Source of the DNA: an uncultured bacterium | GTDB lineage: Bacteria > Bacillota > Clostridia > Lachnospirales > Lachnospiraceae | Direction of reading: 5' to 3' | Length of the DNA: 8,903 nucleotides | NCBI GenBank assembly: GCA_945871045.1 | Contig: CAMBUC010000074.1 | Coordinates: 1-8,903, forward strand | Part shown: piece by piece, positions 1 through 6,745 of the stretch | How positions within the stretch are numbered: the stretch's first letter is position 1 | How the letters are laid out: every line of letters starts with the position of its first letter | The notes under the pieces: generated by a model | What the model was told of the DNA's origin: nothing | What the model saw: the letters and a program-made list of their open reading frames with translations, nothing else | The model's database searches: none | Made by a program: the position numbers and the translations under genes

Positions 1-17
1 ATTTGATACACGTTATA

Positions 18-2447
18 TTACTCATCATACCGAAGTGCACAGGTCGCATCCTCTGCATGCTCCATGTTCAGATAGGTCTCACAGGTAAACAGATACCATT
101 TTGAGATCTCATCTGTCGGAAGTTCCTTTAAGATGTCTGAAAAAACACTTCTTGCCAGATAAAAATCATGCTGATAAAACAACTCCAATGCCTGCTCAAA
201 CCGTTCACAGACTGCCCATCGGCGGTCACGTTCACGTACATCATATGCATCGAGCACTTCATACATATTCATTTTTTTGCCGCTGCCCGCCATCTGAATG
301 TAACCGATGCACCGCAGGGCGCCCTCATATTTTTCGCGCTCCTTTACAGTTTCCGAGATCACCAGACGCAGACCGTGCTCGCGAAACCATGTGGCGAAGT
401 GCTCGATCTCATCCGTATCCGGAGACACAAGAAATGCGCTGCTCTGCTGATTGGTTCCTGCCACACCGTAAACAAAGGACGAGTTGTGGAGCAGGATCGT
501 GGTTTTGGGAACCCTTCCTGTCAGGCTGGACTCCTGTTCACTGAATTCCTTTAAGAAATCTACGGAACTGTTCAGCGTGTTCACATTGTTCTCCATATAG
601 AGGAATCGCAGGATGGAAAGAGAACCATCTCCTGAAACAAACACACCATCCTTTTCCTCCTGATACCTTCCGATCATAGCGATCAGACGGTTCAATCTGC
701 CGATTTCCTCCTCGCCGCCGCCTCTTGCACCAACGGTTGAGATCATCGCCATGGTTCCTTTTAATTTGGTCACATCTCCGCTAGTCACCTCAGTGATGGA
801 CGCCTTGTTTAAGAGGCGTTCGATATTTTTCGGAGCAAAACGGTAATATGCCTCAAAAGTCAGAAACTTTGCATAGTTGACACTGCGGATCTTCTTCTGG
901 ATCTCTCCCAACGCGTTCCAAAGGGTACGCATATCTCCACCAAGAACAGCCGGGCGCTCCACATCTGTTTTTCCCGCTGCCACCAACTGCATGCCCGCTG
1001 CCAGTCTGGAAAGATCTGAAGCCTGAAAGAAAAGTATCGCGATACAAAACATACTGGCAATGGCAAAGATGAGCAGTACTGCCAAAAACTCCTTCTGCCA
1101 ATTGGCCACAGAAAGGGAATCATCCAGATATACACCAAACAGCACATACGCGTGATCGTTGACTTCTCCGGCTGTTGCCGCAAACATCTGATAATCGGTT
1201 CCATCCAGTGAAAAATACCGGGAAACAACGCTTTGCGGGCGAATTAGCGATTTTGCAGCCGCATCACCGGATTTGAAGTAACGAGCATCCACCGTCTCAT
1301 GATTACGACCGCTGGTACTCAAACAAATATTGAGATCCGACACAGCCGCAAAGAAAAGATCCACACAGCCGTCATCTTTGGTTTGCATGTATGCAGTGTT
1401 CAAACGAGCCAGCAACTGCGAATAGTCGTCACTGGTATAAAAATTATCGTCCTTGAATGGAAGATCCGCCGGATCACCCACTTCATTGAGCACGCCATTG
1501 AGTACCGCACTCAACCATTTCGTTTTCGCCTCATTCTCTGTCTGTACCTGCTTCGATACAAGTGTTGCAAAACCGCCAAATACGATCGCTGCAAGCACCA
1601 GTTCCACCACTATGACTGTATAGACCACACGGTTGCGATTTTTTAGCAGCAGATACAGCAGGAAGATTACAAGCCACCCTGCCGCCACTGTGATCAACCA
1701 GTAAATCCGATAGTTTGCATGCAGCGCCATCAACTGTCCAAAATCCATATGACATAGGGAATATGTATAGCGGGCACTGTCGTTCAGCGAAAAAGGCCCG
1801 GACACAAGATCAGCATCAGTCCGAACCGAAATCCCTCCCATCTCATAAGCAGCCTCCACAAAGGTGCGCCCCGGTGCAGCCTCCTGCCGCAGGAAACTTT
1901 CCAGTTTCACCGGAGATAACTCCACCGTCTCGGGATTCGACAACTGCTCGAACGATACCGTATAAACACTTGCTGCGGTTCCATCTGCTGTGACAGACGA
2001 AAGATAACATGCGTTTTCATCAACTGCTACATCTGTGAGCCGGTCATTGTCATACAAGGAGAGTGCCGGCGTCATTCGGGCAAGTTCAAGTCCATTTTCA
2101 AATTCAAGTATTACATACACACGCTGCGACCCTGCCGCAACAGACTTCGGAATCTCCATGACCGCATATAATTTGTCCTGGTCCGAAGTAATTTGATGGA
2201 TCTGTGCAAGATCCTGAAGTTCATTTGTTGAGAAAAAATCTGTAACCTTCCCATACAGATCCATCTCATAGATCAAACCTTCTGTTTTCTCATTATCTGA
2301 AACATATACCTTCTGTCCAACCGTACATCCATCATTTTCATATGTATAGATTCCATCAGGCTGTCCGTTCCAAACAAAATAACCGTATAGCGCTGTGGCC
2401 ATCAGCAGCCATACAAGACCGATGATCATCGGAATTCTTTTTTTCAT
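18..2447 (-). CDS. Membrane sensor with degenerate class III nucleotidyl cyclase domain (809 aa)
   Basis: Third gene of the operon, 24 bases after the preceding stop; start ATG has GGGAG about 11 bases upstream. Visible layout: membrane segment at about residues 5-26; ectodomain 27-245 rich in short beta strands with propeller-like repeats; two membrane segments (249-268, 275-297); second ectodomain 298-452; membrane segment 453-475; HAMP-like linker 476-525; cyclase-like domain about 537-735; helical TPR-like tail 745-800. The order membrane-HAMP-cyclase-helical tail is typical of bacterial class III adenylate cyclases. The GDG turn (606-608) and the terminal MYEVL (728-732) are recognisable. 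The first metal-binding Asp, usually in a FADIRGF-like strand, is replaced (about Ser570), and the Asn/Arg pair of the VNxAxRxE helix is not visible at about 678-688. Inference: a catalytically inactive or regulatory cyclase fold that relays an external signal. The gene is certain; the fold assignment is moderate and the role unknown. Confidence 0.72.
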   Translation of the reverse strand: MKKRIPMIIGLVWLLMATALYGYFVWNGQPDGIYTYENDGCTVGQKVYVSDNEKTEGLIYEMDLYGKVTDFFSTNELQDLAQIHQITSDQDKLYAVMEIPKSVAAGSQRVYVILEFENGLELARMTPALSLYDNDRLTDVAVDENACYLSSVTADGTAASVYTVSFEQLSNPETVELSPVKLESFLRQEAAPGRTFVEAAYEMGGISVRTDADLVSGPFSLNDSARYTYSLCHMDFGQLMALHANYRIYWLITVAAGWLVIFLLYLLLKNRNRVVYTVIVVELVLAAIVFGGFATLVSKQVQTENEAKTKWLSAVLNGVLNEVGDPADLPFKDDNFYTSDDYSQLLARLNTAYMQTKDDGCVDLFFAAVSDLNICLSTSGRNHETVDARYFKSGDAAAKSLIRPQSVVSRYFSLDGTDYQMFAATAGEVNDHAYVLFGVYLDDSLSVANWQKEFLAVLLIFAIASMFCIAILFFQASDLSRLAAGMQLVAAGKTDVERPAVLGGDMRTLWNALGEIQKKIRSVNYAKFLTFEAYYRFAPKNIERLLNKASITEVTSGDVTKLKGTMAMISTVGARGGGEEEIGRLNRLIAMIGRYQEEKDGVFVSGDGSLSILRFLYMENNVNTLNSSVDFLKEFSEQESSLTGRVPKTTILLHNSSFVYGVAGTNQQSSAFLVSPDTDEIEHFATWFREHGLRLVISETVKEREKYEGALRCIGYIQMAGSGKKMNMYEVLDAYDVRERDRRWAVCERFEQALELFYQHDFYLARSVFSDILKELPTDEISKWYLFTCETYLNMEHAEDATCALRYDE

Positions 2448-2471
2448 ACCAATCTGTTCTCCCGGAATATT

Positions 2472-3317
2472 TTATTGCAGCAACGACTCCGTTCCAATCT
2501 TTTTGAAACCATTGATAAAGAGACGCAGCCATGGAATATCACCAAAAATCATCTGAGTCACAAAGGTTGCGATCACCAGAAGCACTAACAGAATGCACAC
2601 CCAGAACAACAGATGAAAAATCGCATCCCTGTTCCGCATGAACCATGCACGGATCTCTGCGACCACACCTTTTCGCCTTTTCGGTGCAGCAGCGATCCGG
2701 ATATCTTTATACAACTCTGTAAAACGGTGATAACTCTTTTTTGAAATCTTTTTATCAAGCAGCTGATAACTGATCGCTTTTTGAGATGCCTTCGGTTCTA
2801 AGAGTTCTCTTAATATCTTCGCACACTGAACTGCACAGTCCCGCTCTGTCTTTTTGGGATCCAGATCCTCCAAACAAATGGAATATCCCATATATACGTT
2901 ATGATTTTTTGCGAGATGCAACTGTCTCTGCTCCAGAATCAAGTATAGGATCGGATACGGGATCTCTGCGGCTATACAGGAAAGGATCGTATTGATACAG
3001 ATCTCTTCGCACTCGCTCAACTGGTAAGAATCTCCCATATAGAACTCCTCCAGCGCCCGTTCCTTCAGGTACGGATACACGATCACAAAGGCTCCCTGAT
3101 CTGAAAAACTATCCACGCAGGAAGCTTCTTTCCCATATTCTGACTGCTCATACACTGCCAAAAACTTCTTTACCGTTTCATGGTCGTACACAACCAAAAC
3201 TGTATAAAGCCCTTCGTCAGAGTTATTGAGATCCTGACAGACCATGATGTCATTGACTTTCGTCCGTTCAAGAACACGTATACACTTTAAACGCATCTTC
3301 TGCGACTGATATATCAT
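2472..3317 (-). CDS. Tail-anchored membrane protein with possible pseudokinase-like domain (281 aa)
   Basis: Start ATG at 3317 follows AAGGAGGG at 9-base spacing. That RBS overlaps the TAA stop of the gene before, which suggests translational coupling. Residues 1-215 form a soluble domain on the cytoplasmic side; a basic stretch (RRK at 214-216, further Arg to 230) precedes one hydrophobic segment at about 233-258, leaving a short tail of about 23 residues. I do not recognise a family with certainty. The first 90 residues are beta-rich and end in a hinge-like FVIVYPYL (77-84). An LHLAKNHNVYMG stretch (133-144), followed by DLDP, faintly recalls the catalytic-loop and beta7-beta8 region of protein kinases. 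No VAIK lysine, HRD or DFG is present, so any kinase fold would be inactive, as in EssB-type pseudokinases with one membrane helix. Its place between a tail-associated protein and a membrane sensor suggests a scaffold or anchor. The gene is certain; the fold is a guess. Confidence 0.6.
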   Translation of the reverse strand: MIYQSQKMRLKCIRVLERTKVNDIMVCQDLNNSDEGLYTVLVVYDHETVKKFLAVYEQSEYGKEASCVDSFSDQGAFVIVYPYLKERALEEFYMGDSYQLSECEEICINTILSCIAAEIPYPILYLILEQRQLHLAKNHNVYMGYSICLEDLDPKKTERDCAVQCAKILRELLEPKASQKAISYQLLDKKISKKSYHRFTELYKDIRIAAAPKRRKGVVAEIRAWFMRNRDAIFHLLFWVCILLVLLVIATFVTQMIFGDIPWLRLFINGFKKIGTESLLQ

Positions 3318-3331
3318 ACTATCAGCCCTCC

Positions 3332-5134
3332 TTATGCTTCCTCAGACTCTTCAAATCCTTTTTTCTTTACGATTGCATACGCATAGGTGCAGATAGAAGG
3401 ATAATCCGCGCAATAGATCAGAATCTCATATACACCTTCCTTTGCAGGAGCCGTATAGATACCGTCTGCAGTGATCTCACCGCTTCTGGGTTCTGTCAGT
3501 TCATACACAAGACTGCAATTTTCCATATTGTTATATTTCACACCGAAATAATGGCTTTCCTTCGTACCCATAACAACCGTCGGGGTCTCTGCCGCAATGC
3601 TCTTTCCTTCCATATCCTCAGGAATTCCAAGATCATTGCCCGCCGGAAATTTGATGGCTACCCAGCGGTAAGAAAGCACCAGATAATCCACATTCTGCAG
3701 TAACTTCACTGCCACAACAAAACTGCCTTTGTCATTTAAGACTTTCACAGCGGTCTCTGCGTCAACCGCAACCTGCGCATCATCAAACAGTTCCGGATTA
3801 CCGTAAATCGTACTCTTTGCATTTGCCCCCAGTGTAGCATCTTCTGATATGTATTCATATCCGATATCCACATAAACATTGCCTTTGCCCAGACCATGCA
3901 TGATCTCGCCCGAATATCTGATATCGCCTTTACGGGCATTATTTCCCAAAGGAATCTCAAGTACACCCGTTGCCACCTCCGGTGCATTTGCCCTGGGAGC
4001 ATTCTGGCGTTCATTTTCCGGCGCAGCCACCACAACAGGTTCTCCACTGCCGAGTTCTGCTTCTTTTACATAATAGTCCAAATAACTGCTGCGCAGCATT
4101 TCCTGAGCAGGAGCGGTAATATACTTCTTGATATCCGCCTCTCGGACTTCTTCGATAATATATGCATTGTCCGTGCGGACAAGACGCAGATCTGCCAAAC
4201 GGATAAACTCGCTGGTGCCTCCGATATTTTTCATTTCCAGACTCATGCGGCCGATCTCGCGGTTTACCAGTTCTCTGGGCTTGCAGTCGGAAAGAAGGAT
4301 CTTTAAGGAGAAGCCTGTCACACAGGAAACTGCCGAATCATCCACATAGGCATTTGCCGAACCGCTCTTCAAGATTACATTCGTGTCAAGAGCAGCGGTA
4401 TCCTGAGTGGTCATCCAGTACTCTCTTTCCAGCACTTCGCCTGCTGAAAGCATCACATCTTCCACTCCGATCTCCAGTTCATGTGCACCCGTACTTGTAC
4501 AAAATGCAGGAATCTGAAGGACACCGTGATAACTGAGTTTACAGTTTTCAGCAGAACACTTGGTCACCCGTAAAACGACCTTAATGTTTTTCCCTTTGCA
4601 GGCAGTGGTTGGCATGATCAACTCCACACGGAAGTGATCGTCCAGAAACAGCACGCCGCTTGTCAGGAACTCTGTCTCCATTTCAAAGGTTTCCGGAATA
4701 TCCTCAGTGTCCATTAAAAACAACTGATACCCCTCACTGATGCGGTTATATTCATATTCATGATCCGAGTTCTGCTGGTTCACCGCATATACGGCATGAA
4801 CCTCGCTTTCCTTATACTTTAGGCAGAGACTGGCATTATTCGTGCGCAACTGTTCAAACCCGTCTACCGCCGAAAGTTTTTTTACCACAGATGAGTCCAC
4901 TACGATCTCTCTTCCCAAACCGTCAATCGCAACTCCGCTCTCAACAAGAATCGAAAGATCATCCAGACTGAACACACCGCAGCCGCAGACAATACCGGAT
5001 CCGTACATCAGATTATTTACAAATCTGCGCTTGTTGTTAAAATAGGTCTGCTCTGCCTGAAAATCTGCACTGGTCAGCATTTTTCCAGCATAATATCGGT
5101 TTCTTTCAAATGGATATAATTGATTATTGTTCAT
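3332..5134 (-). CDS. Contractile-injection-associated-like protein with C-terminal Ig-like domain (600 aa)
   Basis: First gene of the operon; start ATG at 5134 is preceded by GGGGGAAG at about 7 bases. No signal peptide or membrane segment, so cytoplasmic or particle-bound. Residues 5-80 carry a distinctive block: YPFERNRYYAGKML (7-20), ADFQAEQTYFNNKRR (23-37), YGSGIVCG (44-51) and a turn with GVAIDGLGREIVV (67-79). I recall this pattern (RNRY-GK-L, EQ-YFN-KRR, G-GVVCGL, GVALD-GREIVV) in uncharacterised proteins of extracellular contractile injection and other phage-tail-like clusters; this is memory, not a search. The middle is beta-rich with seven or more cysteines. An Asn/Ala/Pro linker (about 370-388) leads to a second beta domain (388-500) containing SGEIMHGLG. 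Residues about 515-590 look Ig-like, with GEITADGIYTAP (552-563). Likely a structural or adaptor protein of a tail-like particle. The gene is certain, the association moderate. Confidence 0.6.
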   Translation of the reverse strand: MNNNQLYPFERNRYYAGKMLTSADFQAEQTYFNNKRRFVNNLMYGSGIVCGCGVFSLDDLSILVESGVAIDGLGREIVVDSSVVKKLSAVDGFEQLRTNNASLCLKYKESEVHAVYAVNQQNSDHEYEYNRISEGYQLFLMDTEDIPETFEMETEFLTSGVLFLDDHFRVELIMPTTACKGKNIKVVLRVTKCSAENCKLSYHGVLQIPAFCTSTGAHELEIGVEDVMLSAGEVLEREYWMTTQDTAALDTNVILKSGSANAYVDDSAVSCVTGFSLKILLSDCKPRELVNREIGRMSLEMKNIGGTSEFIRLADLRLVRTDNAYIIEEVREADIKKYITAPAQEMLRSSYLDYYVKEAELGSGEPVVVAAPENERQNAPRANAPEVATGVLEIPLGNNARKGDIRYSGEIMHGLGKGNVYVDIGYEYISEDATLGANAKSTIYGNPELFDDAQVAVDAETAVKVLNDKGSFVVAVKLLQNVDYLVLSYRWVAIKFPAGNDLGIPEDMEGKSIAAETPTVVMGTKESHYFGVKYNNMENCSLVYELTEPRSGEITADGIYTAPAKEGVYEILIYCADYPSICTYAYAIVKKKGFEESEEA

Positions 5135-5181
5135 GTCTGCTTCCCCCGCCCTGGTGAAATATTTTTTGTGTTTTACACATT

Positions 5182-5220
5182 ACATGTCATATTTTATCAA
5201 AACATGTCGAATTTGTACAA
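5182..5220 (-). promoter_or_regulatory. Proximal promoter candidate with flanking GACATGT repeats
   Basis: On the minus strand TTGTAC (5220-5215) lies 18 bases before TAAAAT (5196-5191), which would start transcription about 50 bases before the first gene of the operon. The heptamer GACATGT occurs twice in the same orientation (5208-5202 and 5188-5182), 20 bases apart, once in the spacer and once just after the -10 box. Placement on either side of a -10 suits a repressor operator. The -35 match is poor (3 of 6), so this is a candidate only. Confidence 0.35.
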
Positions 5221-5234
5221 TACTTTTGTGAAAA

Positions 5235-5275
5235 ACAATTAATTGTAAAGTCTGAAACCATCTCCAGTCCTTTAC
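5235..5275 (-). other. Leader hairpin and palindrome, possible attenuator
   Basis: On the minus strand an imperfect hairpin spans 5275-5245: outer stem GTAAAG/CTTTAC, a small internal loop, inner CTG/CAG, and a 10-base loop. It is directly followed by the 12-base perfect palindrome ACAATTAATTGT (5246-5235), which runs into five T's (5235-5231). If transcription starts at either distal TATAAT box, this lies in the leader and could act as a weak terminator or attenuator. The stems are short and AT-rich, so it may be chance. Confidence 0.25.
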
Positions 5276-5309
5276 GTCTGAAGTGGCCCTCTTTTCTTTG
5301 TGTATTTTA

Positions 5310-5348
5310 ATTATAACTCATAAATACAGACAGAAGTTGGACAACTTC
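5310..5348 (-). promoter_or_regulatory. Second TATAAT box with inverted repeat near -40
   Basis: A perfect TATAAT on the minus strand (5315-5310) has no recognisable -35 hexamer at 16-18 bases. Instead the position is taken by GAAGTTG-GA-CAACTTC (5333-5348), a perfect 7+2+7 inverted repeat centred about 37-40 bases before the expected start. A dimeric activator substituting for a -35 box is the classic arrangement. The regulator is unknown. The leader would be about 170 bases. Confidence 0.4.
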
Positions 5349-5379
5349 CGACTAATATTGACCAATTTCGACAGAGTCG

Positions 5380-5449
5380 ATTATAACATTTCCACTTTCT
5401 TTTTTGTATATGTATGGCTCAAAACGACAGTAAAACGTCCTAAAACGAC
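5380..5449 (-). promoter_or_regulatory. Distal TATAAT promoter with triple direct-repeat upstream site
   Basis: A perfect TATAAT on the minus strand (5385-5380) has only TACAAA at the 17-base -35 position (5408-5403). Twelve bases upstream of that lie three direct repeats, GTCGTTTT, GACGTTTT and GTCGTTTT (5449-5442, 5439-5432, 5428-5421), spaced 10 and 11 bases apart, close to one helical turn. The outer two copies, extended to TGTCGTTTT, are 9 bases long and separated by 12 bases, the geometry of LytTR-type activator sites, though the bases match that consensus only in part. A TCGAC-AGA-GTCGA inverted repeat (5368-5380) overlaps the end of the -10 and the expected start. Confidence 0.42.
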
Positions 5450-5488
5450 ATCATTTTTTTGCCATGGGTTTCCTATACCATATACAAG

Positions 5489-5533
5489 AAAAAAAACAGG
5501 CCTTGGAACAATATATTGTCCCAAAGCCTTTTT
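5489..5533 (-). terminator. Strong intrinsic terminator of the membrane-protein gene
   Basis: A near-perfect 32-base palindrome (5498-5529) gives a stem of about 14 pairs with two G-T wobbles and a loop of four or fewer bases. On the minus strand it is followed by G and eight T's (5496-5489). It starts 24 bases after the stop of the PfoR/EIIC_2 gene. The other side also carries five T's (5529-5533), so it could stop plus-strand transcription too. It separates the niaR block from the left operon. Confidence 0.9.
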
Positions 5534-5552
5534 ATGCATAGGTTATCTATTT

Positions 5553-6656
5553 TTATACTTCCAACTTCATGTCTCCGTCTTTGATGATTCCTTTTTTCCT
5601 CATGATCTCGGAAACGATCAGCGCGATGACCGCAGGCAGCACCACATGCATCACAAGGATCTCTGCCAGAACCACTCCCGGTGCCATTCCGTTTGCCACC
5701 ATATCCTGATACGCATTGATCTGTCCTACCAGACCTGCGGTTCCCATTCCGGAACCGGTGGGATTATTTGTCATACGAAGCACGCAGGTAGATATCGGTC
5801 CGAGTACTGCACTGGCAACGATGGCTGGCAGCCAGATCACCGGTTTTTTTACGATATTGCCGATCTGGAGCATACTGGTTCCAAGTCCCTGGGCCAACAG
5901 CCCGTTCACCTTATTCTCACGGTAACTTGCAACTGCAAAACCGATCATATTGGCACAGCATCCGACCGTTGCTGCTCCGGCAGCGATCCCTGATAATCCA
6001 AGAATGATACCAAGCGCTGCGGAAGAGATCGGAAGTGTCAGAATGATTCCCATAAGAACGGATACGATGATACCCATCACAAAGGGCGCCTGTTCGGTTC
6101 CCCAGTTAATGATCGAACCAAGCCACGTCATAAATGCGGAAATGCTGGGGCCTACAAGCAGACCAATGGCAGCCCCGGATACAATACATACAAAGGGGGT
6201 GACCAGAATGTCCACTTTTGTCTTGCCGGAAACCAGTCTTCCCATATAAATACAAACCATAACCGCCACAAATGCACCGAGTGGTTCTCCCGGCCCAACA
6301 AAAAGAATGGCGTTGTTTAACTGCATTCCGGAATCTAAGGTTCCGCTGATCAGCACACCTCCTGCCAGCATCTTACTTGCAAAGGCTCCGCACATGCCGG
6401 CTGTTGCAGCTGAAACCTGCACCAGAGGGCTTGCACCCAACCGCTTTGCGGTTCCGATTCCGATACCGGCACCGGTCATGGCGCTGGCCACTTTTCCGAT
6501 CATAAACAGATACGTCCCGATCACTCCCGGGATCAAACCACCGATCTGCACAATGATCGTTCCGATGATCAGCGTCGCAAACAGGCCGCTGGCCATTCCG
6601 CTCAGTCCGTCAATGAAAATTTCTTTACCGAGTTTTTTCCAAAAATCCTTATTCAT
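5553..6656 (-). CDS. PfoR/PTS_EIIC_2-family membrane protein, candidate NiaR-regulated transporter (367 aa)
   Basis: Start chosen at ATG 6656 because AAAGGAGGGAG lies 4 bases before it; the longer in-frame TTG at 6695 has no such site and falls inside the operator-like repeats. The protein is Gly/Ala-rich and hydrophobic, with about eight to ten membrane segments (roughly 22-40, 43-65, 80-100, 125-142, 152-178, 190-210, 212-235, 275-292, 325-350). It has conserved-looking loops VGPGEPLGAF (120-129), CCANMIGFAVASYREN (233-248) and NNPTGSGMGTAGLVGQ (297-312). These match my memory of the EIIC_2 family, often named 'PTS sugar transporter subunit IIC' or 'regulatory protein PfoR'. It has no fused IIA or IIB domain and none lies nearby, so a true sugar PTS role is doubtful. 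It sits just behind niaR, with repeats in the gap that could be NiaR sites, so uptake of niacin or a related pyridine is an attractive inference. Family fairly sure; substrate unproven. Confidence 0.8.
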   Translation of the reverse strand: MNKDFWKKLGKEIFIDGLSGMASGLFATLIIGTIIVQIGGLIPGVIGTYLFMIGKVASAMTGAGIGIGTAKRLGASPLVQVSAATAGMCGAFASKMLAGGVLISGTLDSGMQLNNAILFVGPGEPLGAFVAVMVCIYMGRLVSGKTKVDILVTPFVCIVSGAAIGLLVGPSISAFMTWLGSIINWGTEQAPFVMGIIVSVLMGIILTLPISSAALGIILGLSGIAAGAATVGCCANMIGFAVASYRENKVNGLLAQGLGTSMLQIGNIVKKPVIWLPAIVASAVLGPISTCVLRMTNNPTGSGMGTAGLVGQINAYQDMVANGMAPGVVLAEILVMHVVLPAVIALIVSEIMRKKGIIKDGDMKLEV

Positions 6657-6671
6657 AATACTCCCTCCTTT

Positions 6672-6745
6672 ACAGACAGTCTGTTGTCTTGTCAACTGTC
6701 TTGTCAGTCAAGGTGTACTATAACACAGTCGGTGTGCTTGCGCAA
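6672..6745 (-). promoter_or_regulatory. Candidate NiaR operator and promoter before the membrane-protein gene
   Basis: Two exact copies of TGTCTTGTCA (6685-6694, 6697-6706) repeat with a 12-base period, and ACAGA-CAG-TCTGT (6672-6684) adjoins them. A GTGT-ACTATA-ACAC inverted repeat (6713-6726) lies exactly over a possible minus-strand -10, TATAGT (6722-6717). That box has TTGCGC (6745-6740) 17 bases upstream, within the end of niaR. TGTC/GACA and GTGT/ACAC half-sites next to a NiaR gene suggest repression of the transporter by NiaR. The promoter is weak by consensus (TTG only in the -35), and read-through from niaR is equally possible. Confidence 0.5.

Larger units (their letters stand above)
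5135..5488. promoter_or_regulatory. Gene-free, AT-rich control region of the left operon
   Basis: About 350 bases without a credible gene, between the terminator of the membrane-protein gene and the first gene of the left operon. It holds three promoter-like boxes for the minus strand, a triple direct repeat, two inverted repeats, a pair of GACATGT repeats, and a hairpin plus a palindrome in the leader; the main ones are listed separately. The number of elements, the lack of good -35 boxes and the long leader point to a strongly regulated promoter rather than a constitutive one. The overall role is inferred from position; no transcription start is proven. Confidence 0.55.

Noticed and set aside
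18..2447. Active adenylate or guanylate cyclase
   Set aside because: The first metal-binding Asp and the Asn/Arg catalytic pair are not found where the fold would place them.
5421..5449. CRISPR-like or satellite repeat
   Set aside because: Repeat units are only 8 bases with 2-3 base gaps, far too short for CRISPR; a regulatory site fits better.
5283..5993. Plus-strand open frame of 236 codons
   Set aside because: It runs through the gene-free region, the strong terminator and the antisense of the EIIC_2 gene, has low-complexity His/Cys-rich composition and no ribosome binding site.
6657..6695. Longer start (TTG at 6695) for the EIIC_2-family protein
   Set aside because: No ribosome binding site precedes it and it lies inside the direct repeats; the ATG at 6656 has an excellent AAAGGAGGGAG.
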